A stretch of 18,316 nucleotides of DNA, taken from JBAYVY01 sp041674345. GTDB taxonomy: Bacteria > Planctomycetota > Phycisphaerae > Phycisphaerales > Zrk34. Positions 7,519-14,292 of the stretch are shown here, in pieces (the stretch's first letter is position 1; every line of letters starts with the position of its first letter). The translations under genes and the position numbers were made by a program. The stretch is taken from NCBI GenBank assembly GCA_041674345.1, contig JBAYVY010000030.1, positions 1-18,316 on the forward strand, read 5' to 3'. The notes under the pieces were generated by a model. The model made no database searches. It saw only the letters and a program-made list of their open reading frames with translations, and was not told the DNA's origin.

Positions 7519-8415
7519 CTATTTCAGGCCGAGGGATGGGCCGTGTTGTTTCATCCAGGTGAGGAAAGAGGTGGCGCAACGGTCGAGGTTGGCTTCGGTG
7601 GCTCCGCCGCGGAGTGGGGAACACATTTCGTAGGAGAGGATGCCGTTGAATCCACCGTCGGCCAGTCCGCGCCAGTAGGCGGGATAGTCGATGAAGCCCT
7701 GTCCGAAGGGGACGGCGCGGAGGAGTTGGCCGGTGGGGTTGTAGCTGACGCGGTCGGAGTCGTACTGGAATGCGGGGAGTTTGACGTAATCGGCATTGGT
7801 GGTGATGACGGTGTGGGGAGCGGCTTTTTTGGCGGCGGCGTAGAGGTCTTCGCCGCGTACGGCGGGGGACCAGGCGTCGAAGCCGAGTTTGCAATTGGGG
7901 CGATCGACGGTGGCGAGGAACTCGATGAGCGCGTCGGTGTGGACGGCGAGGTCGTGATGGTTCTGAACGGCGAGGGTGACGTTGTGGTCCGCGGCGCGAT
8001 CACAGCATTCGCGGATGAAGGAGGCGGTCTGGTCCCAGGCGAGGCGGGCGTTGCCGTGATCGTAACTGGTGAAAATGCGAACAATGGGATGATCGTGCAA
8101 TTGCGAGGCGAGACGTGCGAGGGAGTGGACGTAAGCGATCTGCATTTCAACGGCGGGGACTTCGGGGGCGGCGAAGCCGGAGAAGTCGGTGTAACCGCCG
8201 ATGACGGGGCAGGTGAGATGGGCGTTTCGGAGAGCGGTTTTGATTTGGGCGATGCGTTGGTCGTCGATGTCGAGCGGGGACAGGTGAGGCCGCTTGGCCA
8301 TGAGCATGACGGAGTTGAAGCCGAGCGTCGCGGCCTTGTCGATGAACTGATCGAGAGTCGGTTGCGATTGCCCCCACAGACCGGCGTAGCTGACGGAAAA
8401 AAGACAAGGTTGCAT
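7519..8415 (-). CDS. Second sugar isomerase/epimerase-like TIM barrel
   Basis: The protein has 298 residues and is of the xylose-isomerase-like TIM-barrel family, but from a different subfamily than the gene at 5588. It begins FSVSYAGLWGQ, then LMAKRPHLSPLD (38-49), VQNHHDLAVHTDAL (150-163), GFDAWSPAVRGEDL (178-191) and SYEMCSPLRGG (261-271). D180 and E263 fit metal-ligand positions, while the first ligand Glu is replaced by Gln (Q151 in QNHHD), which seems to be a subfamily trait. The start at 8415 is chosen because the conserved barrel begins there. An ATG at 8457 would add 14 residues; neither has a good ribosome site. It is the first gene of the sugar operon. A role in keto-sugar isomerisation or epimerisation is inferred from the neighbours. 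Confidence 0.85.
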   Translation of the reverse strand: MQPCLFSVSYAGLWGQSQPTLDQFIDKAATLGFNSVMLMAKRPHLSPLDIDDQRIAQIKTALRNAHLTCPVIGGYTDFSGFAAPEVPAVEMQIAYVHSLARLASQLHDHPIVRIFTSYDHGNARLAWDQTASFIRECCDRAADHNVTLAVQNHHDLAVHTDALIEFLATVDRPNCKLGFDAWSPAVRGEDLYAAAKKAAPHTVITTNADYVKLPAFQYDSDRVSYNPTGQLLRAVPFGQGFIDYPAYWRGLADGGFNGILSYEMCSPLRGGATEANLDRCATSFLTWMKQHGPSLGLK

Positions 8416-8463
8416 GAAACGCCCGCTTTCAGAAACGTCTTGAAAGTTTTGCATCATGTGTCA

Positions 8464-8518
8464 ACAGCCATGAAATAATAAAGGGCGATGGATGCGTTGT
8501 GAATGGACTGGCTGTCAA
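8464..8518 (-). promoter_or_regulatory. Putative control region of the sugar operon
   Basis: A perfect TTGACA lies at 8518-8513 (minus strand), overlapping the stop codon of the zinc-ribbon gene. An inverted repeat, TGGCTGT at 8509-8515 and ACAGCCA at 8464-8470, frames the gap. A second TTGACA lies at 8463-8458. No convincing -10 box is present at 16-18 bp from either, so the promoter call is weak; the inverted repeat might be an operator. Confidence 0.25.
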
Positions 8519-8979
8519 TTGTTTTGCACTATTTGTAAACGTGGCCCCCGGAACCCGGAGCGACGGGCGTCGATCATCGTCTCGGAAGAACCCGGGGCGG
8601 CGCTCGAAGACTCGCTCCGCCTCGGCTTGGGGTGAAAATAACGGAGATGGTTTACGCGATCCGATCCATCCTCCTGTTCCATGAGTTGGCGGACATCGCG
8701 CCAGGCGACGCGACCGGCGGTGAGTCGGCGGCAGAAACGATCCATCGGATCGACGCGCCAGCCGGTCGATGAGCGGCTGGTGCGTTCGGCGCTTTCGTAG
8801 GCGATGTCGGCACAGCGGCGACACGAGAACCCGCCCACGCTGGTGCGCCAACCGGAGGGAATGTGCATGGCTTCACCACTTCCGAGGGCCGGCGTGGGGG
8901 CGAAGGGCCAGTAGATTTTGAAGACGAAGGAGCCGCACCCTTTGTAGCGCCACTGCCACTGTGCGCTCTGGGCGGCCAT
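8515..8979 (-). CDS. Zinc-ribbon-like protein of unknown function
   Basis: The protein has 154 residues if started at ATG 8979. An upstream in-frame start at 9108 would overlap the methyltransferase remnant by 19 bp and adds low-complexity sequence. It shows CGSFVFKIYWP (15-25), IPSGW (40-44) and FSCRRCADIAYESAERT (51-67), a pattern seen in zinc-ribbon proteins often found near mobile or accessory genes in Planctomycetota and Proteobacteria (recalled, not searched). The second knuckle has C53 and C56. The first keeps only C15, and Y12 stands where the partner Cys is expected, so metal binding may be lost. An Arg-rich helical part follows (76-100), then a polar tail. It sits in a decayed region and may itself be decaying. 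Confidence 0.55.
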   Translation of the reverse strand: MAAQSAQWQWRYKGCGSFVFKIYWPFAPTPALGSGEAMHIPSGWRTSVGGFSCRRCADIAYESAERTSRSSTGWRVDPMDRFCRRLTAGRVAWRDVRQLMEQEDGSDRVNHLRYFHPKPRRSESSSAAPGSSETMIDARRSGFRGPRLQIVQNN

Positions 8980-9089
8980 CGGTTTGCGGGCGCGATCCAG
9001 AGTGCGCGATCGAAGGTGTCCATACAGAGGGGCGGAGGTTTGGGAATGTGCGCACAGCCACGACGGGGAAGCGACGATGGAGGGGACGA

Positions 9090-9643
9090 TCAGAGAAACG
9101 GCTGCCACAGTGTGCCACGTTTATCGGCGAAAAACTTATCCACGGGAACCGCGGCTTTTTCGATGACGGTGACAAAAGGATAAAAGTGCATCGAGTGAAC
9201 GAGTCGCTGGTAATCATTGGGGGAGGCGATCATGTCCGACCCGCGGTGCATGAGATTGAAGTGGTTGAGGTTTTGGATGAAACCACAAATGTACGGGGTG
9301 AAATCGTTACAAACACCGACTTCGAGGATATTGACGTCGCGGCCCACGAATTTTGGGAAATGGCGATGGTAGATGTCAAAATAGTGATCCCATTTCCAAA
9401 CGCCCCGGCCGGTGGTTCGGGCGTTGTAGAAATCCCTGAAACGGTTGGGAACGGGAGATCGATCCGGGGCGGCGGGGATGAGGAGGCGGGATTGATCTCC
9501 GGCGGACGGCAGGCATGGCGGGCGAAATCAAATCCCCGGCGCAGGGCGGGCAACTGGGAGATGATCTGGACGCATGTTTTACGATGCCGGATGATATTGG
9601 CGGAAACATTGATCCATTTGCCGAGTTTGGGGCGAAATGACAT
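9090..9643 (-). pseudogene. Class I SAM methyltransferase remnant, central domain deleted
   Basis: The start is ATG 9643 with GGAG 7 bases upstream. The N-terminus (MSFRPKLGKWINVSANII) is intact. Near 9444-9452 one base appears lost from a run of C: reading TTCCCAACC as TTCCCCAACC joins it in frame to DFYNARTTGRGVWKWDHYF and YHRHFPKFVGRDVNILEVGV. These match the start of a bacterial methyltransferase family whose members continue with YSGGSL and a GVD-type SAM-binding strand. Here GVCND passes straight, in frame, into FTPYICGFIQNLNHFN, then LVHSMHFYPFVTVIEK and the terminal RGTLWQPFL, which is the family C-terminus. About 100 residues or more, including the SAM-binding acidic residue and the catalytic centre, are missing. 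With the one-base repair the frame would encode about 184 residues. The product could not be an active methyltransferase. Confidence 0.75.
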
Positions 9644-9764
9644 AACAGGTCTCCGGGCCGGGGTTCAAAAGGGACGCATTGTATCAAACCCGATTTCCGA
9701 ACACCTTCGGTTCGGGACAAGGCGAATACTCGTCCCGGACAACCGCATGCCCGTTCTTTTGATT

Positions 9765-9782
9765 AACCGCGGAGGCGCAGAG
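9765..9782 (+). repeat. Half-copy of the 30-bp-arm palindrome
   Basis: This stretch matches 17 of 18 bases of the left-arm start of the palindrome at 12128-12205 (aaccgc-gaggcgcagag). It is followed by aaccacagataaacgcgg (9793-9810), which resembles another common dispersed repeat. No second arm is present nearby, so it is probably a decayed copy. Confidence 0.55.
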
Positions 9783-9923
9783 GAGAAAATTGGAACCACA
9801 GATAAACGCGGAGAAGTAAATGGGGTCTGCCCCATCCTGTTCGGCACATTGTTTGAAGGGGTGACGGACCTTAACCGAATTCTACCATTGCGCTTTTTCC
9901 ACAATGGGCGTATGATCTGCGGC

Positions 9924-10306
9924 ATGGCGATGCCGCGAGGCGAACCGATCACCGACGAGCAACTCACCGGCTGGAAACACTTTCGCCGGTTCCTGCCGCT
10001 GCTGGATCGGCTGCATGGGGCGGCGACGGCACGGGACCGACCGTCGATCAACAACTTCTCACACGCCCTCTTAAACCGATCATCGCCGAGTTGGGCGTTC
10101 AGTTGCAACCGCTCAACCATGACCAACGTCTGGACGATCTGCCGGGCAAGCTGATCGCGGTGGACGACACGGAACTTCCGCTTCCGAGGGTCGGCGCTGG
10201 CGAAGCTGGCCGCCTGGACGATCGGCGTGACGACATTCACGAATCCTTCCTCGACTTGGCCTGCTGCGTCATCTGCTGGCGAAGACTGAATCAAGGGTTC
10301 TTTTAG
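9924..10306 (+). pseudogene. IS4-type DDE transposase remnant
   Basis: From ATG 9924 the frame reads EQLTGWKHFRRFLPLLDRLH and ATARDR, as at the N-terminus of an IS4-superfamily transposase. After about 10040 the match stops. From 10070, in another frame, it resumes with LKPIIAELGVQLQPLNHDQR, LDDLPGKLIAV and DDTELPL, which is the region of the first catalytic Asp (VDGT in active relatives, VDDT here). A further frame change after 10185 leads to ALAKLAAW, and nothing recognisable follows. The two later catalytic residues are absent. At least one internal deletion of several hundred bases, two frame changes and loss of the C-terminus make it non-functional. No terminal inverted repeats were found. 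Confidence 0.7.
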
Positions 10307-10436
10307 GTGCTCTTAAATATGATCCTTTCAACTTCGTGCGTCTGCGTGTTTATTCGTGTGAAATCGTCGGGTGGGCGACTCCCGTTCAGACGGGTGCGCC
10401 AGTTGTCATGCGCCCGGCGGGAAACTCCGGCGATGC

Positions 10437-10464
10437 GGCGATGCGGGAACGGCGATGCGGGAAC
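10437..10464 (+). repeat. Tandem 14-bp direct repeat
   Basis: GGCGATGCGGGAAC occurs twice back to back (10437-10450 and 10451-10464), preceded by a partial copy GGCGATGCGG at 10429-10438. Function is unknown. Confidence 0.85.
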
Positions 10465-10478
10465 TTGTCAGTCATCGC

Positions 10479-10508
10479 GGTTTGACGTTACACTGTCGGC
10501 GTCAAACC
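10479..10508. repeat. Perfect 9-bp inverted repeat
   Basis: GGTTTGACG (10479-10487) and CGTCAAACC (10500-10508) flank a 12-base loop. It could be an operator or a hairpin. It has no T-tract, so it is not called a terminator. Confidence 0.6.
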
Positions 10509-10679
10509 AACCGCGGCGAGCATTCCCGACTCCGGGGGTTGGGACGCGGATCATCCTGAACCATCAAGGATAAAAGGCGAAGCTCGCCCCCGCACCGGAC
10601 CCCCGGACCCCCGGAAACCGGCGTGAGGGCTGGCGTACACCCTTGCGCCCGATGCGGACAGACAGGATTGCTGATGTAT

Positions 10680-10768
10680 GATTTCTGAATTCTGATTTGA
10701 AGGCAGGCACAACACGCGCATTTGACACTCTCCCCAAATCGGAAATCCCAAATCAGAAATCAGAAATC
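10680..10768. repeat. Palindromic dispersed repeat upstream of purA
   Basis: The left arm GATTTCTGAATTCTGATTT (10680-10698) pairs with AAATCAGAAATCAGAAATC (10750-10768) with one mismatch in 19. The style (repeated ATTTCTG/CAGAAAT units) is that of intergenic palindromes dispersed in planctomycete genomes. It ends 4 bases before the purA Shine-Dalgarno. Confidence 0.7.
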
Positions 10769-10772
10769 CCTC

Positions 10773-10777
10773 AGGAG
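10773..10777 (+). promoter_or_regulatory. Ribosome-binding site of purA
   Basis: AGGAG lies 8 bases before ATG 10786 and confirms that start. Confidence 0.8.
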
Positions 10778-10785
10778 ACCTCGCC

Positions 10786-12117
10786 ATGATCCGCGCGCAA
10801 CCAACCGCCTCCCCCCATGCCGCCGTCACCGGGCTTCAGTGGGGCGACGAGGGCAAGGGCAAAATCGTCGATCTGCTGACCGAGCAATTCGACTGCATCA
10901 TCCGCTACAACGGCGGGGCCAACGCGGGTCACTCCGTCGAGATCGACAATCAACGCTACGCCCTGCACCTGATCCCATCGGGCATCCTCAACGAAGGCAA
11001 GCTCAACGTGATCGCCAACGGGGTGGTGCTTGATCCGTCGGTGTTGATCGAAGAGATCGACGCGCTGGCGGGCAAGGGCATCGTCATCGGCGACAACCTG
11101 CGGATCAGCAATCGCGCCCACATCGTGATGCCGTATCACAAGCAGCAGGACGCCCTGCTCGAAGCGGCGGTCGCCAAGGCGCGCGGCGACCAGAGCAAGA
11201 TCGGCACGACCGGGCGCGGCATCGGGCCGACCTATTCGGACAAGATGCTGCGAACGCTGGCGATCCGCGCGGCGGACCTGCTTGATCCCGATGGATTCCG
11301 CGAGAAATTGCGTTATATCGTGACGGTGAAAAACGCGATGCTGGGCGCGATGGCGGATGTGGCGGATCAGCCGTTCACTCCGTGGAACGCCGATCGGATC
11401 GCCGATGTGTATCTCGGTTATGCCGAAGTGATTCGTCCGCACATCTGCGACACGATGACGCTGCTGCATCGCGCGATGGCTGACGGAAAGAAGCTGCTGT
11501 TCGAGGGTGCCAACGGTTCGATGCTCGACATCGACCACGGCACATTCCCATTCGTGACATCGAGCCATTGCGGGTCCATCGGCGTTTATGCCGGGGCGGG
11601 CGTGCCGGGCGGAACGCTGGGGCGCGTGGTCGGCATCGTCAAGGCATACACCACGCGCGTCGGGGCCGGGCCGTTCGCCACGGAATTGAACAACGACATC
11701 GGCGACCGCATCCGCGAGCGCGGACGGGAATACGGCACGACGACCGGCCGGCCCCGCCGCTGCGGCTGGCTGGACCTGGCGGTCATCAAATACACCGCGG
11801 CGCTGGGCGGCGTGACGGAGTTGTCCATCATGCTGCTCGACGTGCTGGCCGGTTTCGAGAAGTTGCAGGTCTGCATTGATTACACCGTGAACGGGCAACC
11901 CATCGACAGCTTCCCGCACGATGCCGGGGCGCTGGCGAAGGTGAAGCCCGTCTATCGCCAGACCGCTGGTTTTTCCGATGAAATCACGCATTGCCGAAAA
12001 TACAGCGAACTGCCGGCCCCGGCACAGGCGTACATTGCATTGATCGAAGAAGTGACAGGCATCCCGGTGAAAACCATCAGCGTCGGGCCGAAGCGTTCGC
12101 AGACGATTATCCGATGA
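10786..12117 (+). CDS. purA: Adenylosuccinate synthetase
   Basis: The enzyme joins IMP and aspartate using GTP to make adenylosuccinate, the first committed step to AMP, in the cytoplasm. The protein has 443 residues, close to the usual 425-435. The GTP-binding loop is QWGDEGKGK (18-26) with catalytic Asp D21, and NGGANAGH (42-49) carries the catalytic His H49. The IMP-binding GTTGRGIGPTY (140-150) follows. FEGANGSMLDIDHGTFPFVT and the later TTRVGAGPFATEL are also canonical. The C-terminal GPKRSQTI is the guanine-binding end. The N-terminus has about eight extra residues before the first strand. The gene stands first in the plus-strand core run, 96 bp before uppS, with a large palindrome between. 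Confidence 0.97.
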   Translation: MIRAQPTASPHAAVTGLQWGDEGKGKIVDLLTEQFDCIIRYNGGANAGHSVEIDNQRYALHLIPSGILNEGKLNVIANGVVLDPSVLIEEIDALAGKGIVIGDNLRISNRAHIVMPYHKQQDALLEAAVAKARGDQSKIGTTGRGIGPTYSDKMLRTLAIRAADLLDPDGFREKLRYIVTVKNAMLGAMADVADQPFTPWNADRIADVYLGYAEVIRPHICDTMTLLHRAMADGKKLLFEGANGSMLDIDHGTFPFVTSSHCGSIGVYAGAGVPGGTLGRVVGIVKAYTTRVGAGPFATELNNDIGDRIRERGREYGTTTGRPRRCGWLDLAVIKYTAALGGVTELSIMLLDVLAGFEKLQVCIDYTVNGQPIDSFPHDAGALAKVKPVYRQTAGFSDEITHCRKYSELPAPAQAYIALIEEVTGIPVKTISVGPKRSQTIIR

Positions 12118-12127
12118 AGGATTTATC

Positions 12128-12205
12128 AACCGCAGAGGCGCAGAGACGCAGAGAAGAAATATGAAATTGTTTTTATCTTCTCTGCGTCTCTGCGCCTCTG
12201 CGGTT
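12128..12205. repeat. Perfect 30-bp-arm palindrome between purA and uppS
   Basis: The left arm (12128-12157, beginning AACCGCAGAGGCGCAGAGAC) and right arm (12176-12205, ending GCGCCTCTGCGGTT) are exact reverse complements over 30 bases, with an 18-base AT-rich loop. The right arm ends 8 bases before the uppS start codon. Sequences of this type (CCGCAGAGGCGCAGAG and its complement) are widespread dispersed repeats in planctomycete and related genomes. There is no T-tract after it. Confidence 0.92.
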
Positions 12206-12213
12206 AAATCAAC

Positions 12214-12966
12214 ATGAACGAATCGCGGCAAAAACTCGACCTGCCCCCCGACGCGATGCCCAAACACATCGCTGTCGTCATGGACGGCAACGGCCGCTGG
12301 GCGCAACAGCGCGGCAAAGATCGCACCTTCGGTCACGCCAAGGGCGCCGAAGCCGTGCTGCCGATTGTCACCGAATGCGCCAACCTCGGCCTGCGGGCGT
12401 TGTCGCTTTATGCGCTCAGTCACGAAAATCTGATTCGCCGGCCCGCCCATGAAGTCAATTGCCTGATGGACCTGTACGAGCAGTACCTGCAATCCGAGCG
12501 GCGGAAACTGATCGACAATCGCCTGCGATTCATTCACATCGGCCGGCGCGAGGGACTGGCGACCGGCGTGTTGCGCGAGCTGGATCGCACCACGGAAGTG
12601 ACGCGCGGCAATCCGGGTCTGACGCTGGCGCTGGCGCTGAACTACGGCTCGCGTCAGGAGATCACCGACGCCGTGCGCGCCATCGCCGCCGAGGTCGCCG
12701 CCGGGAAACTTTCGCCCGATCAGATCGACGAGCAACGCATCAGCGATCACCTGTACACCGCCGGTCTGCCCGACCCCGACCTGATGATCCGCACCGCCGG
12801 TGAAATGCGATTGAGCAACTTTCTGCTCTGGCAGATCAGCTACGGCGAACTATGGGTCACGCCCGACTTCTGGCCCGATTTCACCATCGGACACCTGCAC
12901 CAGGCGCTGCGCGATTACGCGGGGCGCACCAGGCGATTCGGGGCGGTGGTCACGAAGACGAAATGA
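12214..12966 (+). CDS. uppS: Undecaprenyl/polyprenyl diphosphate synthase (isoprenyl transferase)
   Basis: This cis-prenyltransferase elongates farnesyl diphosphate with isopentenyl diphosphate to the C55 carrier lipid used for envelope glycan synthesis. The protein has 250 residues, typical for the family. HIAVVMDGNGRWA (18-30) holds catalytic D24 and the diphosphate site, and GHAKGAEAV (40-48) is the next conserved segment. SLYALSHENLIRRPAHEV (64-81) replaces the usual FSSENW-RP with SHENLIRRP, and MIRTAGEMRLSNFLLWQISY (191-210) is the IPP/Mg site. It ends in ELWVTPDFWPDF. No Shine-Dalgarno is visible before ATG 12214, because a perfect palindrome ends 8 bases upstream. The stop codon is the first TGA of the next palindromic repeat. 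Adjacency to cdsA is the classic uppS-cdsA arrangement. Confidence 0.95.
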   Translation: MNESRQKLDLPPDAMPKHIAVVMDGNGRWAQQRGKDRTFGHAKGAEAVLPIVTECANLGLRALSLYALSHENLIRRPAHEVNCLMDLYEQYLQSERRKLIDNRLRFIHIGRREGLATGVLRELDRTTEVTRGNPGLTLALALNYGSRQEITDAVRAIAAEVAAGKLSPDQIDEQRISDHLYTAGLPDPDLMIRTAGEMRLSNFLLWQISYGELWVTPDFWPDFTIGHLHQALRDYAGRTRRFGAVVTKTK

Positions 12967-13135
12967 CGAATGACGAAACCCGAATGGCGAATGAAGTTTC
13001 AAATTCCAATGTTCAAATCACAGAGCATCGCGTCCCATCGTTTGAAATTTGATGCTTGGGATTTCATTCGTCATTCGGATTTCGTCTTTCGTCATTCTTT
13101 CGTCATTCGTCATTCGTCATTAGACATTCGTCATT
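12963..13135. repeat. Palindromic GACGAAT-type repeat, copy 1 (uppS-cdsA)
   Basis: Arms 12963-12995 and 13063-13095 pair over 30 of 33 bases. The inner segments TTTCAAATTCCAATGTTCAAA (12997-13017 region) and TTTGAAATTTGATGCTTGGG also partly pair. A tail of CGTCATT units follows (13090-13135). The uppS stop codon lies inside the left arm. The same element occurs at 15477-15617. Confidence 0.85.
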
Positions 13136-13155
13136 GCCACAGTTACCCTTCCCTC

Positions 13156-14106
13156 ATGCTCAAGCACCGTCTGATTTTCGGTTCCTTGATGATCGCGGCC
13201 ATCGTCGCGCTGGTGTTGTGCGATGAACGGCTGACCGCCGTGTCCTGGCCGGATGAACTGACGGAAATTTTCCATCGGGAAAGTCCTCCGCCCGGTCTGT
13301 TGTTTCTCGCGTTCACAGTGGTGCTCATTCCGTTCGCGGTGCGCGAGCTGTCGGCCCTGCTGCGCAACGTCGGCGTGCCGTCGCATTCGCTGCTCGCCTC
13401 GTTCGGCGCGATCGCCACCTGCGTTTCGCTTTACGCCACGCCCCGCATGTTCAACGCCCCCACCGGCACCGCCATCATCGGCACGGTGCTGATCGCCTGT
13501 TTCGTCATCACGCTGCTGGTACACAGCCGCGATACGCACATCCACGGCGTGATCGCCGCCGCCGGGGCCGTGCTGTTCACCGTCATCCTCCTGGGCCTGA
13601 TGCCCGGCTTTTATCTGTCCATTCGCCGGTGGCACTCCGGCTGGGTCGTCGTCGGCGTGATCCTCATCACCAAGAGCGGCGACATCGGCGCCTACTTCAC
13701 CGGACGCGCCATCGGCAAACATAAATTGATTCCGTGGCTCAGCCCCAAAAAAACATGGGAAGGTTTGGCCGGCGGGATCGTGCTGGCGGCACTGGTCGCC
13801 ACGGGTTTCGCGTGGCTCTCGCAAGTCACCGATCTGACCACGGTGTATCTGACCAATCCCCAAACGGGCGTTCGTGAACTGATCCCGAAAAAATACGACC
13901 CGGCCCTCGCCGCGTTCGCCGGGGTGTTGCTCGCATTGGTCGGGCACGCCGGCGACCTGATGGTCAGCTTGTTCAAACGCGACGCCGGGGTCAAAGACTC
14001 CGGCACCGCCGTGCCCGGCTTCGGCGGTTTGCTCGACGTGATCGACTCCCCCCTGCTCGTCGCCCCGGTCGCCTTCTGGATGCTCGAATGGGCGGCGAGG
14101 TCGTAA
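13156..14106 (+). CDS. cdsA: Phosphatidate cytidylyltransferase
   Basis: The enzyme makes CDP-diacylglycerol from phosphatidate and CTP in the inner membrane, the branch point of phospholipid synthesis. The protein has 316 residues with about eight hydrophobic segments (for example 8-21, 48-64, 79-93, 105-122, 130-150, 162-172, 203-220, 252-264). SGDIGAYFTGRAIGKHKL (174-191) and SPKKTWEG (196-203) are family hallmarks, and GDLMVSLFKRDAGVKDSG (266-283) starts the CDP-synthase signature. That signature then deviates: PGFGG (287-291) has Phe for the usual His, and DVID (294-297) has Val for Arg. The start at 13156 is taken because the membrane N-terminus begins there and sequence upstream is dispersed repeat; no Shine-Dalgarno is visible. 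Confidence 0.93.
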   Translation: MLKHRLIFGSLMIAAIVALVLCDERLTAVSWPDELTEIFHRESPPPGLLFLAFTVVLIPFAVRELSALLRNVGVPSHSLLASFGAIATCVSLYATPRMFNAPTGTAIIGTVLIACFVITLLVHSRDTHIHGVIAAAGAVLFTVILLGLMPGFYLSIRRWHSGWVVVGVILITKSGDIGAYFTGRAIGKHKLIPWLSPKKTWEGLAGGIVLAALVATGFAWLSQVTDLTTVYLTNPQTGVRELIPKKYDPALAAFAGVLLALVGHAGDLMVSLFKRDAGVKDSGTAVPGFGGLLDVIDSPLLVAPVAFWMLEWAARS

Positions 14107-14270
14107 GTGGGAAGTGGGAAGTGGGAAGTCCATGCAACGGTCTGCCGCCGAGGACGGCGTCATCCCGTGCTTAGCGCAGCCGGATGTTGATCTGAACTTC
14201 CGACTTCCCACTTTCGCCTTCCCACTTTCCTCCGACTTCCCACTTCCGCCTTCCCACTTCCCACTTTCCC
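14105..14270. repeat. Palindromic GTGGGAA-type repeat (cdsA-hpt)
   Basis: Three tandem AAGTGGG units at 14105-14129 face multiple CTTCCCAC units at 14203-14265, giving several alternative stem pairings around a central segment (14130-14198). It starts at the cdsA stop codon (TAA 14104-14106). It is a third dispersed-repeat family in this gene run. Confidence 0.8.
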
Positions 14271-14292
14271 CCCGTCCCTTTATCATCCTCTC

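Larger units (their letters stand above)
10307..10785. other. Gene-free stretch with several short repeats
   Basis: No convincing gene lies in these 479 bp. It contains a tandem 14-bp repeat (10437-10464), a perfect 9-bp hairpin (10479-10508), a C/G-rich patch (10585-10625) and a palindromic dispersed repeat (10680-10768) ending just before the purA ribosome site. The purA promoter is presumably here, but no good -10/-35 pair could be chosen. Confidence 0.6.

Noticed and set aside
7492..8478. A 328-codon Gly/Val/Glu-rich plus-strand frame opposite the first sugar-operon gene
   Set aside because: It has typical shadow composition. The minus strand has conserved TIM-barrel segments throughout.
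9665..10294. A 209-codon minus-strand frame across the IS4 remnant
   Set aside because: It has no recognisable motif. The plus strand carries clear transposase segments in two frames.
12128..12205. Rho-independent terminator of purA
   Set aside because: The stem is far longer than normal terminators, the sequence is a dispersed repeat, and no T-tract follows. A barrier effect remains possible.
10771..12750. A 659-codon open frame on the minus strand across purA and uppS
   Set aside because: It is antisense to two unmistakable genes, has no family motif, and arises from the high GC content and codon bias of the real genes.
13085..13135. Repeated CGTCATT units as a CRISPR array
   Set aside because: The units are 7-8 bp and mostly tandem, with no uniform spacers, and lie in a palindromic dispersed repeat. 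No cas genes are present.
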